Assembly: GCA_012064385.1 (NCBI GenBank)
Contig: QRDG01000028.1
Span: 59,261 to 123,260 of the forward strand
From: Puccinellia tenuiflora
Taxonomy: Eukaryota; Streptophyta; Magnoliopsida; Poales; Poaceae
Length of the DNA stretch: 64,000 nt
Reading direction: 5' to 3'
Shown here piece by piece: positions 37,718 through 48,800 of this stretch. Below the pieces are notes generated by a model. It worked only from the letters and a program-made list of their open reading frames with translations. It was not told the DNA's origin and ran no database searches. The number at the start of each line of letters is the position of its first letter. Positions within the stretch are counted from its first letter, which is position 1. The translations under genes and the position numbers were made by a program.

Positions 37718-37917
37718 GGTTTCACCGTTGTCGAGCACTCGATCGTCCATGTGATGTGATGGATGTGAAATGTGATCTCAGTCGCAAGCAATGCTTGTCA
37801 CGTCTCCCATACCTGCGCGTCTCGTTCTCATTCGCGCGATGCAATACAGTGAGTCTTGCGCCAGTCCCGTTCCATAATTTGCACGGATAACCTCTGCGGG
37901 TAGAAACCGGATGGGCC
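37718..37917. repeat. Dispersed duplicate, copy B
   Basis: Partner of 30133-30328. It starts some 20 bases after the LINE 3' end. Confidence 0.8.
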
Positions 37918-38208
37918 GGGTTTCAGCTCACAGAGTACATCGCAAGAATCGGTTGGTCCGTCCTGGCTGGGAACAAGACAAGGTGCTCTTCCTGTACACG
38001 GTCAATCAAGCCAGACCAACCACCACAGCTGGAACGGAACGGGAACGGAAGCGGCCAATTTGTTAATCCGCCTATCACGATCACGCACGCACGCACGCGA
38101 CTGACCAGCGTGTACTGTACAGTGCGTGTACGTGCACAACATACCTGAAGAAAGATCCATCGCAATGCTCGATGCGCACGACGCCGACCAGCCACCCACA
38201 CAGAGTAA

Positions 38209-39651
38209 GAGCATCTCCACGGGGCCCTTGACCCCTAAAGCTCCATTACGGTCATGGATAGAATAACAGCCCACACCGGCAAAGGCCTTGTCTAGCTCAA
38301 ATCTGTCCGGCATCGCCAACAGGGCCTCCAAAGTTGGGGCCTGCCTTCGCGGTACCGGACACTATCCGGGCATCTCCACTGACAGGATAGGCCCGACTGT
38401 CATCCTCACACTCGTCCCTTCGAGGGTTTAATGGCGGGGTAGCCTTACGAAGCGGCGCTGCAGCCGACGCGGCGGAGACGTACCGCCGGTATTAAACCAG
38501 CACGTCGCCTCACTGGCCAACCGTGCCTTCCCGCGCGCGCCATCGTTTCCCGCCATCCTTTCCCGCTGCTTCCCGCCGCTATAAAAAGAACATCGCCGTT
38601 CCCCCGTTTCTCACAGTAGATAAACACCCAGACCGCCACCACCATGACGCGCAAGCTACAGACCGCATGGGTCAACCTCACCCAAACCGCGCGCCGCCGT
38701 TACCCTCTGGAGGGGGGAAACCCTCCTCCTCCTCCTCCGCCGCCGCCGCCGGCAGAGGACGACGAGGCCCTCGACTTCGAGTGGGAGGAGGAACCGGAGG
38801 AGGAGGAGCCGGAGGAGGAGGTGGACGAGGAGGCGGAGGAGGAGGCGGCGGTAGCGGCGGAGGAGGAGGAGGCGCCTGTGCCGGTGGCGCGCGAGCAGAT
38901 GCACGAGCCACCCATCTGCCCGGACCAGCACGCGGCGTTCATGTCCTTCGTCACAGCCCGCGAGGAGGAGGGCGCCGCCGATTCCGGGAGTTCGCCATGG
39001 CCGCGAACGACGCGGCGGAGGCGCGCGCCGTGGAGATGTCGCTCGAGACACTCGTCGAGGACGAGTACGCCCGCTCCTTCCGCGAAGCCGAGCGGGCTGC
39101 GCACGAGGAGGCGAACACGGCGAGGGCGATCGCCGCCCTCTGGCAGAGGCCTTCTACCGGGCCGCCCAAGCGCAGGAGCTGGAGAGGTTGAGCCGGGAGG
39201 CGGCGAGGCAGGACGCGGCGGAGGAGCTGCAAGCGGAATAGGCGGCGGAGGCGGAGCTCGCGGCGCGCGCGGAGCAGGACCTGGGCGGCGGAGAGCTTGG
39301 GGTGCGCGCAGAGGCGCCGTCGTGCGCGGGAGCGCACTCAAGCGGCGGAGCGCCACCGGTATATGCTGGAGGCCAGGGCGGCCAAGCAGGCGGTAGAGTA
39401 CTAGTTTAGGTAGTTTTTAGATAGTTTTAGTTTAAATTTTAAGTTGTATCGCCTATTTTGCAAATAAAATCGTCGAATCGCAATGAAATCGCCTCCTTTT
39501 TGACAAATGTTGATCAATTGGTGTCCGGCCGTTTAGAGGGTGCCGGTGTGCGAGGGGAAAATAAAAAGACCGGACATATGTCCGGCACCCCGTAATTAGA
39601 CCTCGAAACGGATGGTGCCGGATACAATTTAGGCACCCGGTGGAGATGCTC
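38209..39651 (+). mobile_element. PIF/Harbinger-like element carrying an ORF
   Basis: Inverted ends GAGCATCTCCAC (38209-38220; complement at 39640-39651) with TAA on both outer sides (38206-38208, 39652-39654). The 1443-base body has a TATA box (CTATAAAAAG, 38579-38588) and an ORF but nothing like a Harbinger transposase or its Myb-like partner that I can recognise. Confidence 0.78.
38644..39412 (+). pseudogene. Frameshifted acidic-protein ORF inside the Harbinger-like element
   Basis: The ATG at 38644 follows a TATA box by about 65 bases. Frame 1 gives TRKLQTAWVNLTQTARRR, a proline run, a long Glu-rich stretch, then PPICPDQHAAFMSFVTAREE. The sense then moves to another frame near 38970 (FREFAMAANDAAEARAVEM.., SFREAERAAHEEAN) and again near 39145 (FYRAAQAQELERLSREAARQ) before a TAG at 39239. 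The pieces read like one Ala/Glu-rich coiled protein of a grass repeat family that I recall only as uncharacterised. Two shifts and a stop make it a pseudogene here. Confidence 0.65.
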
Positions 39652-39654
39652 TAA

Positions 39655-40965
39655 ACTCTTCATCCAACCCAGCAGTCGCAGAGCAGTCAACCGTACGCAG
39701 GGCCGCTGGAAGGAAGTCTGGGACGTGGCCGGCGCCTCCTTTTCCGGACACCGGAGTGGTGTTACCGAGAGGTCCGATCGAGACGTGCACACGCGCGCTC
39801 CGTCCGCCCGCCCAACTTTCCGCCTCGTCGTCCATCTTGGGGGTGGGGGAGTATCGCTATTCGCTAGCTGGCGCCTTGCCGTGTGCAGTGGCGCCGGGTG
39901 GGACCTGCCTGGGAGAGGCACGTCAGTGTCACCTGTCATGTGACATGTGGTTACGTGGGTATTGGAGGTGTACTAGAGAGAGAGAGGAGGGGCCGGGGTC
40001 CATCGACGGTGGTGGTCACCACTCGACTTTAAACACAGGGTCGGGTCGGCTACTTGGGTTCCAGTCAAACTGTACGTCTCGCTGTAGGGTTCACGGTTTT
40101 ACTACTCCGCTCCGTCCTAGAATATAAGCCCAGTTCCCACGCCGCCGTACCACGGTAAAAATGTCTGACATGTGCGTTTTTTACTGGCGGCCACGTGCAC
40201 CAACGTGACTCGAGAGCTCTAGCTGTGTCGATTGCCATTTGTATACGGTCGATCGCACGAGCGTGCACATCCCACGATACAACTTTGCATGTTCACCATA
40301 GTACACCATTTTTTGTTCCTGGGGGCTCGCGGAGAGAAGAGAGAGATATATCGGATGGGGCTGAAGACAGATTGAGCAATGCACCTTAGGTGCTTGGCAT
40401 CGTATTGATCTGCTTAATACTCCGTAGCAATTTACATGTACACAGTACACAGTTGCACACCGTAGTGGCAAAGAATCGTGGGAGCAGTTAGCTAGCTAGG
40501 CTACAGAACGTGTGTTCGTGAGAGGAGGAGTGGAGCGACTGGATCAGCAGAACATGCGCTAACAGGGGCAAATTCAGGATCAAGAAAAATGGATAGAAGC
40601 CACGAAACAGATCGACGGATGAACAGATCTACGATTCGACAAAGTTTGTCCATTCGAATTACGTAGTAAACGCTTGTGTCCCGTCTCCAACACATGAATT
40701 CAACATTCAACATTTATATTCCCACCGAAACAGGAGAAGAATCCCGAACTGGAGCAGAATCACAAATGAAAAGCGAGCTAGTAGAGCTCAATCTACGGCA
40801 CATCTCAATGTTCAACTTTTCAGAGCAGCTTCTCAGGGTCCAGACTCCAGACTCGCATCGCATGAATGAGAAGAGAAACGAGCAGTAGGTAGTAGCAGCA
40901 GCAGTATACTTGAAGCAGGAGAGGGATGGAGCAGTAATCGCGCAGGCTGCAACCGGAATTTCAAG
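39655..40965. other. Intergenic, downstream of the OCTOPUS-like gene
   Basis: No gene seen. CTACTCCGCTCCGTCCTAGA (40099-40118) looks like one end of a Stowaway MITE without its partner. The last few hundred bases should hold the 3' UTR of the gene at 40966. Confidence 0.5.
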
Positions 40966-42162
40966 CTAGCTCGTCGCCACCGATGATCCGCCGACGGTCA
41001 CCGTCGGCATGCTGGCGTTGCCGCTGCTGCCGACCGCGCGGTTGGACATGATGGTCCTGCTGCTGGACGTGGAGCTCGTCGACGGCCTCAGCGCTCTCAT
41101 GGGGCTCGCCAGCGCCCACGCCCAGCTCCGGTGGTTCCGCGCCCTCGCGCTGCTGCTGCTGCCGGTGCTTCCCGCGCCGCTCCCGCTCCCGCTTCCGTTG
41201 GGCGCGGAGAGCCAGTAGGAGGACGACGGCTGGGCCCCGGCGCCGAAGAACCCGGCGCACTTGATCCGGTGCTGTTCCGCGTAATCGTAGTCGTCGTCGC
41301 CGGCATCACCGGCGCCGCCCAGGTGGCGGTGGCCGAGCGCGCTGCCCACCTTGGGCTTGGGCTCGCGGTGGGACTCGACGCGCCGGAGCGCGCAGTCGCC
41401 GAAACCCGTGGAGAGGCGCTCCAGGAAGTCCCCCGAGAAGCTGCGGCTGCCGCACCCGACGGAGCGCGACCGCGCCACCTTCCTCCCGAACGACGACGAC
41501 GAGCCCTCGCTGCGGCGGCCCGGGCTGTTATCCGGCTCCTCTATCGCCTCCAGCCTCCGCCCCAGCGACGCCCCCGACGTCGCGGACGCCACCGACACCG
41601 ACTTCCTCCTCGCCGACGCCGCCGGGCTGTCCCCGCCGCCCAGAGACGATGAAGAGGACGAGCTCCGGTGCCTGCCGGAGGACGAGGAGGAGGAGGGGTA
41701 GAGGAAGGACCAGAAGCTCTTCTTGCGCGGGCTGTCGGAGGCGATCCCGGACGACAGCGGCGGCTCCTCGGGCCGCGGCGCCACGGACTTGCTCCTCCTG
41801 AGCCCGCTCGCCACCGTGGCGGCCGACGAGGACGAGGTCTTGGCCGCCTTGAGCGGTCCCATGCCGGAGGCGGCGCCCGGAGGCTGGAGAGGCTCAAATG
41901 CGGGCCTGTTGAAGGGAGGGGTGGCCGGGGTGACGGCGGAAGGCGGCGGGTGGAAGGGGCTGGACTTGGACGAGGAGACCAGCATGCCAAGCTTCTCCTG
42001 CAGGCAGAAGGCGCAGATGCCGCTGCCGACAGCCATCCCAGCAGCCGCCGCCGCCGCCCCCGGCGGGTAGGGGTGCTCGCTGCAGTACGCGACGTCTAGA
42101 TCCCCCGGCACCGCCGCTGCAACCGCCGGGGCCGCCACCGTCTCCGCTGCTTTCTCCTCCAT
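40966..42162 (-). CDS. OCTOPUS/DUF740-like plant protein
   Basis: Single open frame of 398 aa from the ATG at 42162; the frame continues upstream only with a GTG, so the ATG (MEEKAAETV) is the start. Near the N-terminus a Cys/His pattern (C27, H30, C50, C53 in YCSEHP..GICAFCLQEKLGML) resembles the start of OCTOPUS/DUF740 proteins, plant membrane-associated factors linked to phloem patterning. The middle has basic-Ser blocks (RRSKSVAPR, PRKKSFWSFLYP, KVARSRSVGCGSRSFSGD) and a conserved-looking FLERLSTGFGDCALRRVES at about residues 265-285. The C-terminal third is low in complexity and Ser/Gly-rich. No membrane segment. An intron cannot be excluded but none is needed. The plus strand also has long frames, an effect of GC bias. 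Confidence 0.8.
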   Translation of the reverse strand: MEEKAAETVAAPAVAAAVPGDLDVAYCSEHPYPPGAAAAAAGMAVGSGICAFCLQEKLGMLVSSSKSSPFHPPPSAVTPATPPFNRPAFEPLQPPGAASGMGPLKAAKTSSSSAATVASGLRRSKSVAPRPEEPPLSSGIASDSPRKKSFWSFLYPSSSSSSGRHRSSSSSSSLGGGDSPAASARRKSVSVASATSGASLGRRLEAIEEPDNSPGRRSEGSSSSFGRKVARSRSVGCGSRSFSGDFLERLSTGFGDCALRRVESHREPKPKVGSALGHRHLGGAGDAGDDDYDYAEQHRIKCAGFFGAGAQPSSSYWLSAPNGSGSGSGAGSTGSSSSARARNHRSWAWALASPMRALRPSTSSTSSSRTIMSNRAVGSSGNASMPTVTVGGSSVATS

Positions 42163-45100
42163 CCTCGAATCCGCGACTCTCGTGATCTTTCGTGTGCTCT
42201 GGTGGTGGATCTTGCACACGAAAGTATAGTAGCAAGCAAGTCAGCTCAGCAGCTGGTGCTTGGCCGAAGGAGGAGGAGGCGGAGATGCGGATCGGGGCCT
42301 GAGCTTGGGGAGTGGAGAATGGAGAGGGCACGGGCGCACAGGCGGATGCGGTGGCAGAGGAGCAGGCAGGCAGTGTGGTGGCAGGGGGGCGGCGTGGTGG
42401 TGCCGCGCCTTATTTTAGCGCCAGCCACTCCGACTCCTCCCGCCTGTTTGTTTTTGTCCGGCTCGTCCGTGCGGTGCGGCTCGGCTCGGAGGCCGTGACG
42501 AGGCGCGGTCAGGCGGAGCACGTGGGGGTGCGCACCTCGCCGCGACCGCGCGCGTGCCTCCACGCCTCCAGTCCATCCACCCACCTTGATGCCGCCAGCC
42601 CTCGGTAACAAAATTACGCAGTGTCACTACGTGTCCTGTTCATTTATCTCCTGCAACCAACCGCTGGATGAAGAATGGTGACGTACGAATACAATACACA
42701 ATACTCCCATCCCATGCTCCAAGGCAGGCCATGGCCATTGCCATTGCTCATTGGTGCCACGCGTGCGTGTTTTTTGTTTGCAGCAACTAGCTTATAGTAC
42801 CACTGCGATGCCCTTGGGGGTGTTTTAACCGACAGTGATTGTCTCTACATGCTTCCGTTTTCTAGTGGAACAGCTGGACCCGGTTGAGGAAGAGCTTGCT
42901 ACCTACTCCTAGCTACCACCGTAGATCTAGGGCAGACATGGCGTCCCATGCTGTTTGCCAAGATCAGGGCTGGTAATGGTATTGACCAGTCCACAACTGC
43001 GAGAAGCGAATCGATGTATGTACCAGCTGATGCATGTGCTTGCTGGCTGCTAGGTAATTTGGCCACCTTGGTTTCAGTCAGAAATCTCAAATTACCCACG
43101 GCTTGATCTCCCTCCCTAGGCAAGCATCATCGTAGGTTGGCACGATCCCACGAGGTGACAGACAGAGGGGCTTCCTCTGATCTGGAAGACTGGAACCCTC
43201 TATTCCTCGGTCAACTGTACGCTCCAAAAGAATCATGAGAGTTCCTTCCATCCATCTCTTGGCTAGCCGTTCCAGGTTGGCAGATCGGTCGACCAATCCA
43301 AATGGAGTAGGGTGATGGATCGTAGGAGGACGCGCTACTACTCCAGTATATAACCCGTCTAGCTGAATACTACAGTATATAACCCGATGGATCCATGGAG
43401 AAGGGTGATGGATCGTAGGAGGACGCGCGAGTAATTTCCGGCCAGCAGGTTGCGAGGTCGCAACGCCATGGTATGGACGACGACGCGCGCACATGGTCCA
43501 CACGGCGTCCATGCTCATCCATAGATAGAATGCATCTGCACCTCTCTGCAATGTCACCTGCATTTTATACTGACGACGATGCATGCTACACGCGGAGGGA
43601 GCGCCAGCCTATGCGCCAAGATCTGAAGCGGCCCATGGCTCCATGTACATCGGGGGAGACACCGACTTGTCGTTCCCACACGGCCACCATCCATATCTCC
43701 ACTATCTGCTGCCGCGGCGGCGTACGTGCCGGCAGCCACTATGCTCTCTCAGCTTGCACACGCACGCCCGCCGGACACTCTCCTGTCCACCGTTCCCGGT
43801 GAAGGCAGAACCTGCGAGTTTTTTTTTTCTGGATCTTGGCAGAGATCTTGCATGCCTGGCTCCGTTCCAGGTGACACCGGCATAAAGGAAATCAGAGGGA
43901 TGGCAGGTGAGTGACCAATTTGAATTCAATTCAATTCGGTGGTCTGGTCTGACATCGTTTACTAATAAGCAATAAAATCCCTTCCCTACAAGAGAAAATA
44001 TGGCTAACCACCTCCACACGCTTGAGCAGGGGAAATTTCCTAGTAGGTTTTAACTCATAGCCGATGATATGACTAAAAGAAATATATTATGTTTTCTTTC
44101 TCGTCGAGCCTAAACAAGTTATGTGACTGTTCAATAAAAATTGCGCAAAAAAAAATACACTCGGATAATTCAAAATGAAACACCTTTGCTAAAGGGAAAC
44201 CAGGTAAACTATGAAAAATACATTTGCTTTTGTGATTATTGTATGTTAATGTTTTCAGGGTGATCTTTGTGTCAAACATGGTAATAACTTTATTAATCAA
44301 ATTTTTGGCTTCTTAATTTTATTTTTATTTTTGTCGATGAAGGGAAAGCAGGTGTAGTAAATTGTACATGTGGAAACTCGGGTAGGTACAAGCAGGGAAC
44401 CTTAAATTAATCTTTTTTACAGGCAACAATGATTAAATTTCCGATATGAAGATTACTTTTTTTTGTGTGTGCATAAGCACTGTTAGTGTTAGATATCATG
44501 TGGAAACTCGGGTTAGGTGCAAGCAAGGAAACCTTTCTACATGTAATGTAATTATTTAGTCTACGGGGAGCATAAATTCCATTATTGAGTATCTTATTAT
44601 TTGTCAGAATTTTCTTATTACTTTACAATAGAGTCTAGACATAGACGATAGATGTGGTTTCCCTGTATCTGTTGATGTAAATCCATTGGGAATGAGTTTT
44701 CGTCCTAGATATTCTCGAGCCTCTGTAGTTAACATCAATTCAAATCTACCAATTTCATATTGACATATGCAACTTTCGGGAGAAGGTGCAGTGCAGCTGA
44801 ACTTTTTACTGACCAAGAAGTCAGCATTGTTGTCACTAGAGAAGTACCTAAAATTTTCAAACACAATAATACCCCTCGATTACTAAATGGCAGCAATTTG
44901 GAACTCTACCTGCTGTCTAACACTTGGCCATTAACCCTTCTAGTTGAGTTAGTGAAAAATGAAAAGGAAGATATAATACGGTGTCACTTTTTTATGTTAG
45001 ATCTAACAAAGTAATGGTTAATAGAAGTAATATCAAGTCATCAGTTCAAGAGATGGCATCTAACACAATACAAATCTCTTCAGTCTAGCTGGGCATGTAA

Positions 45101-45860
45101 TATTGCAACAAAATTCCTCCCAGTAATGCACACTCAAAACTTACTGCGGGCAACAGTCTCTGATTATATTCATCTTCAAAGTAAGGGAGCAGACACTCAA
45201 CCAGGAAAAATATTTTACCTTTGTTATGGATCTTATAAGAAGATCTGGGGAGTCAGGTCTCATGAGAGCATTCTTGCCGTTGCCGGTGTGGTAAGGTGAC
45301 TTATATACCAATGATCCGCGATAGTGCCGAGTAGTCTTCCTCTCCAGGAGGTAACATAGCGATCCACTCAGAATTCTTTCCGGTCACTAGTTAGCACAAA
45401 AAACTTAACGCACCCATGGAACAAAATAAATCACCGCTCCAAGAACGAGAACCACAGATAATACACACCTCAGCCAGTAATATATGGGGCACAAGAGCAT
45501 ACTGTAGTTGCTACCAAACAAATTAAACAAGGCAGCGAGTACTTTTCAAGCAAAGTATATTCAGTTATATATTTATGGTGTAAATTATATATTTGTGGAC
45601 AGGACCAGTTTTGTAATAATTAGCAGCTCGGTGTGAGCATAATGCAGCATTTTTATGTATGGCTAGCCAAGTTTTTTTGTTGAAAGTTTAGAATACTCAT
45701 GCATAACTCAACATATATGATTCTTCTAGATACTATAGGTCTAGACAATTAAAATGTAGCTCTGACATGCCATCCAAAATTTTCCATTACTCATACTTCG
45801 TCAGTACATCCTGATGTTGTTCACCGGTATTTACATCGCGGTAAAAATTGTGGGTGGTCA
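42163..45860. other. Promoter of OCTOPUS-like gene and intergenic DNA
   Basis: 42163-42600 is GC-rich and should be the 5' leader and promoter of the minus-strand gene (TAAAATAAGG near 42411-42420 is a weak TATA candidate). Beyond it I see no gene. Two short duplications occur: 27 bases at 43309-43335 repeated at 43402-43428, and about 35 bases (CATGTGGAAACTCGGGT..) at 44368 repeated near 44498. The last part should include the 3' UTR of the DUF1350 gene. Confidence 0.6.
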
Positions 45861-48800
45861 TCAACGAAGTAGTTTTGGGCCAGAATTTGAGGCTATCCAT
45901 GAAACAATTACATCCACAAGTGCATTGACATCCTCGGGGGCCTGTGTTCGCAGAATGCCAGAGTCAGTGCCAAAAGTGGTACCTACCTCCTTAGCAACAG
46001 CTTCCCATGGTGTGCCTGCTGTTAGATTTGCAAGGAGTTCACCTCCACGGTTCACTGCATCAGCCATTCCTGGTGGAACATCAGGAAGTACCTGAAGAAA
46101 CAACACACGTTACTTTGCTGAAACAACTGCCACAATTATGAAGTCTTCCCTCTAGCAATTTATGGCTTTGTCAAGAGATCCAAAACATGGAACTGTGCAG
46201 AAAAAGAAGCACCTGTTGTAATGGCAGGCCATGATCCCCAGGAAGTGACCGAATCGACATATCAAGTAGTGAGCTAATTGCAGCTTCAGAGCTTAGTACT
46301 TGTGCAAGGATAGAGGTTTCATCAATTTGATCATCTTTGAACTTTATTAGGAGGTTTCGAGAAATTCCATAGTAGGATTTTATCTGCCCCAAAAAATGAT
46401 GAATCAGCAAGTATAGAGCAGTTATATAATGACTTCACAGATACATATCAACATGTAGTACTTTTGAAAGCAAACAGTTACCAACTTAACCGAAAATAAA
46501 AAATACTAAAACTTCTAGGTATTGTATAATGGACCAATCCTAATATGAGAAAATTATTTTGGAGAATTATTATTAGTTTAGTCGAATTTTTTCTGGGCGC
46601 TAGGCATGTGAGCTACAAGTTTCTAATAAAAAACAAACATGTTTGATGTTAGGAAAATAATGATTTGAAGTTTGTTCTGACAATTCTACTATTAACTACT
46701 ACAATAGTTAACGTATATGTGATGCAGACAATTTTAAACTAAACATTCATGTTTACTGTTAAGATAATAAAGATTTGAAGTTCTGTCTGATAATCATAAT
46801 TGCCAAAAGGACACACGTTGACAAGGATGCCTCCAGTGCCATATAACACCGGAGACATTATGAAACAGCGTTAGTAACTATTTGATGTAATTTACTTGGT
46901 TCTATTAAGCGTAAAGTTAATAAAAGGTACTTTATGATCTTAGAAGGGAAATTACTTTATACTTTTCGCTACAACAATAGTTGATGTATATGGTGTGCAG
47001 ACAGCTCAAATGCTACCACAGAAGAGTGTGAACATACCAGCCGACGTGTCTCTTCTGGTTTTGGAATGAAGTCTTCCCGGCCTTCTACTAAGTCCATATA
47101 CAGTGGAGGAAGTTGTTGAATTAATGGAAGAAGTTGCTTAACAACAGGAAGGCCTAGATTCTCAAGTTGCTTAATAGCTGCATCAGCCTGTTCACCAGAG
47201 CTTAAAAGGTTTAGAAAGAGAGGAATGACAGGTATCCAACTATTCTTAATATGATAGAGTAAAATGTGTTCAGCATTTTGGAGAGAGGCAATTTTAAGAA
47301 AAATATCTCGAACAACCCATGATGAATATATTTATATCCTTTATTCCTTATTAATTGATGAAAAATTCTATGTGAGCAAAATGAAATTCTATTCATCCTA
47401 AGTAACTGAGATTACGTCCAGATACGGGGATACGGCCGGACATGCAAAGATACGGCTGGGATATGTATCGGGCGATTTTCCATTTAAAAAAAAACCGGAT
47501 ACGTCTGAGATACACCCAGGATACGTTAGGGGATACGGGCAGACCCTAATCCCTTGATAAGACCCTAATCCCCTCGATCTAACATGCCCTTTTTCCCGTC
47601 TTCTCGCCTCCCGAACCGTCGACCTGGGCACCACCGCCGCCGCCGCCATACTGCAGCAGATCGCCGGCCAACTCCTGCTGCTGCGCCGCAGGACCGGAGA
47701 AGAAAAGTTCCAGCCGGCCATCCCCTCCGGCCGGCGCCGTCCGTGTGCAGGTCAACAGTTCAGTTCACGTTCTGTGATTCTCTCATGTAGATTATATAAC
47801 CTAGGACAAAAGGGCTGGATTGACTAGCAAATATAACGTCCTGTTAGTTGTTACTTCATCTTCTTGCAGTAGCAATGGCAAGCAGTAGCATCGGTAGCGC
47901 CATTGCAGCTGTCAAGATTTTCAGGCAACAACCATGTCACGGACTCACGGTACTCTTAGTCATATACTCTTGTATAGTATAATAGTAGTTGTCTTTCTCG
48001 TAAAAAAAATCACTAATTTATATATATTATTAATTTTATTACATATATACAAACATATCCCCGTATCCAGGTTTTGGAAAAATTGCCGTAGCGCCGTATC
48101 CGTATCCGGGCAACCTAGACTGAGATTACCCTTCACAATAGTGTAGCTAAATGAAAGACGTATGTGAAAAAAAAAAGGAAAGAAGAAATACCTAAAGCCG
48201 ATCAACCACAAATTTTAATATTCTAGTACTTTTGGGGGTATTATGTAGAATTGTATTGCCCAGTTGGAAACTAATGCAAAAGTGAATCAAGTCACAGTCA
48301 CTTACGAAGGTCGACAACGTGTGGGCATATGAGATGCTAATACTAACAAAGATAGTGCATCTTCAAGACAACCTAGTGTTGTCCAAGTGACTATTGACGA
48401 AGCCACAGATATTATATAAATATGTGTGGAATTCCTTAGACATTAAAATAAAATTGCCATAAAAAACAGAGGAACACATCATACCCCAAAACGAATTGTT
48501 GGAGATGATGTCAACTGGGATAGTATCGGACCGAAACTCTGTGCCATGGGAACAATTACAGGTGAAAACAATGGAATCGCCAGGCTTGCTTCCTGTATAG
48601 AAAAAATAGATAAATTACAACTAATATTTTTGTACTTCTGAGTAGCATACTTCAAATTATGACAGCTAGAGCCTAGAGAAGAACAAAAATACTTGTTACT
48701 ACCTTCACTGATTTTATGTAGGAAAAAGAGATGTCATCAAATGTCTAAAGGTAAGTGGCCCATTTTCTTTTATTTTTGAAAACGAGGTTGAACCCTTGGC

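Noticed and set aside
41131..42099. Plus-strand frames of 115-173 codons
   Set aside because: Antisense shadows of the OCTOPUS-like gene.
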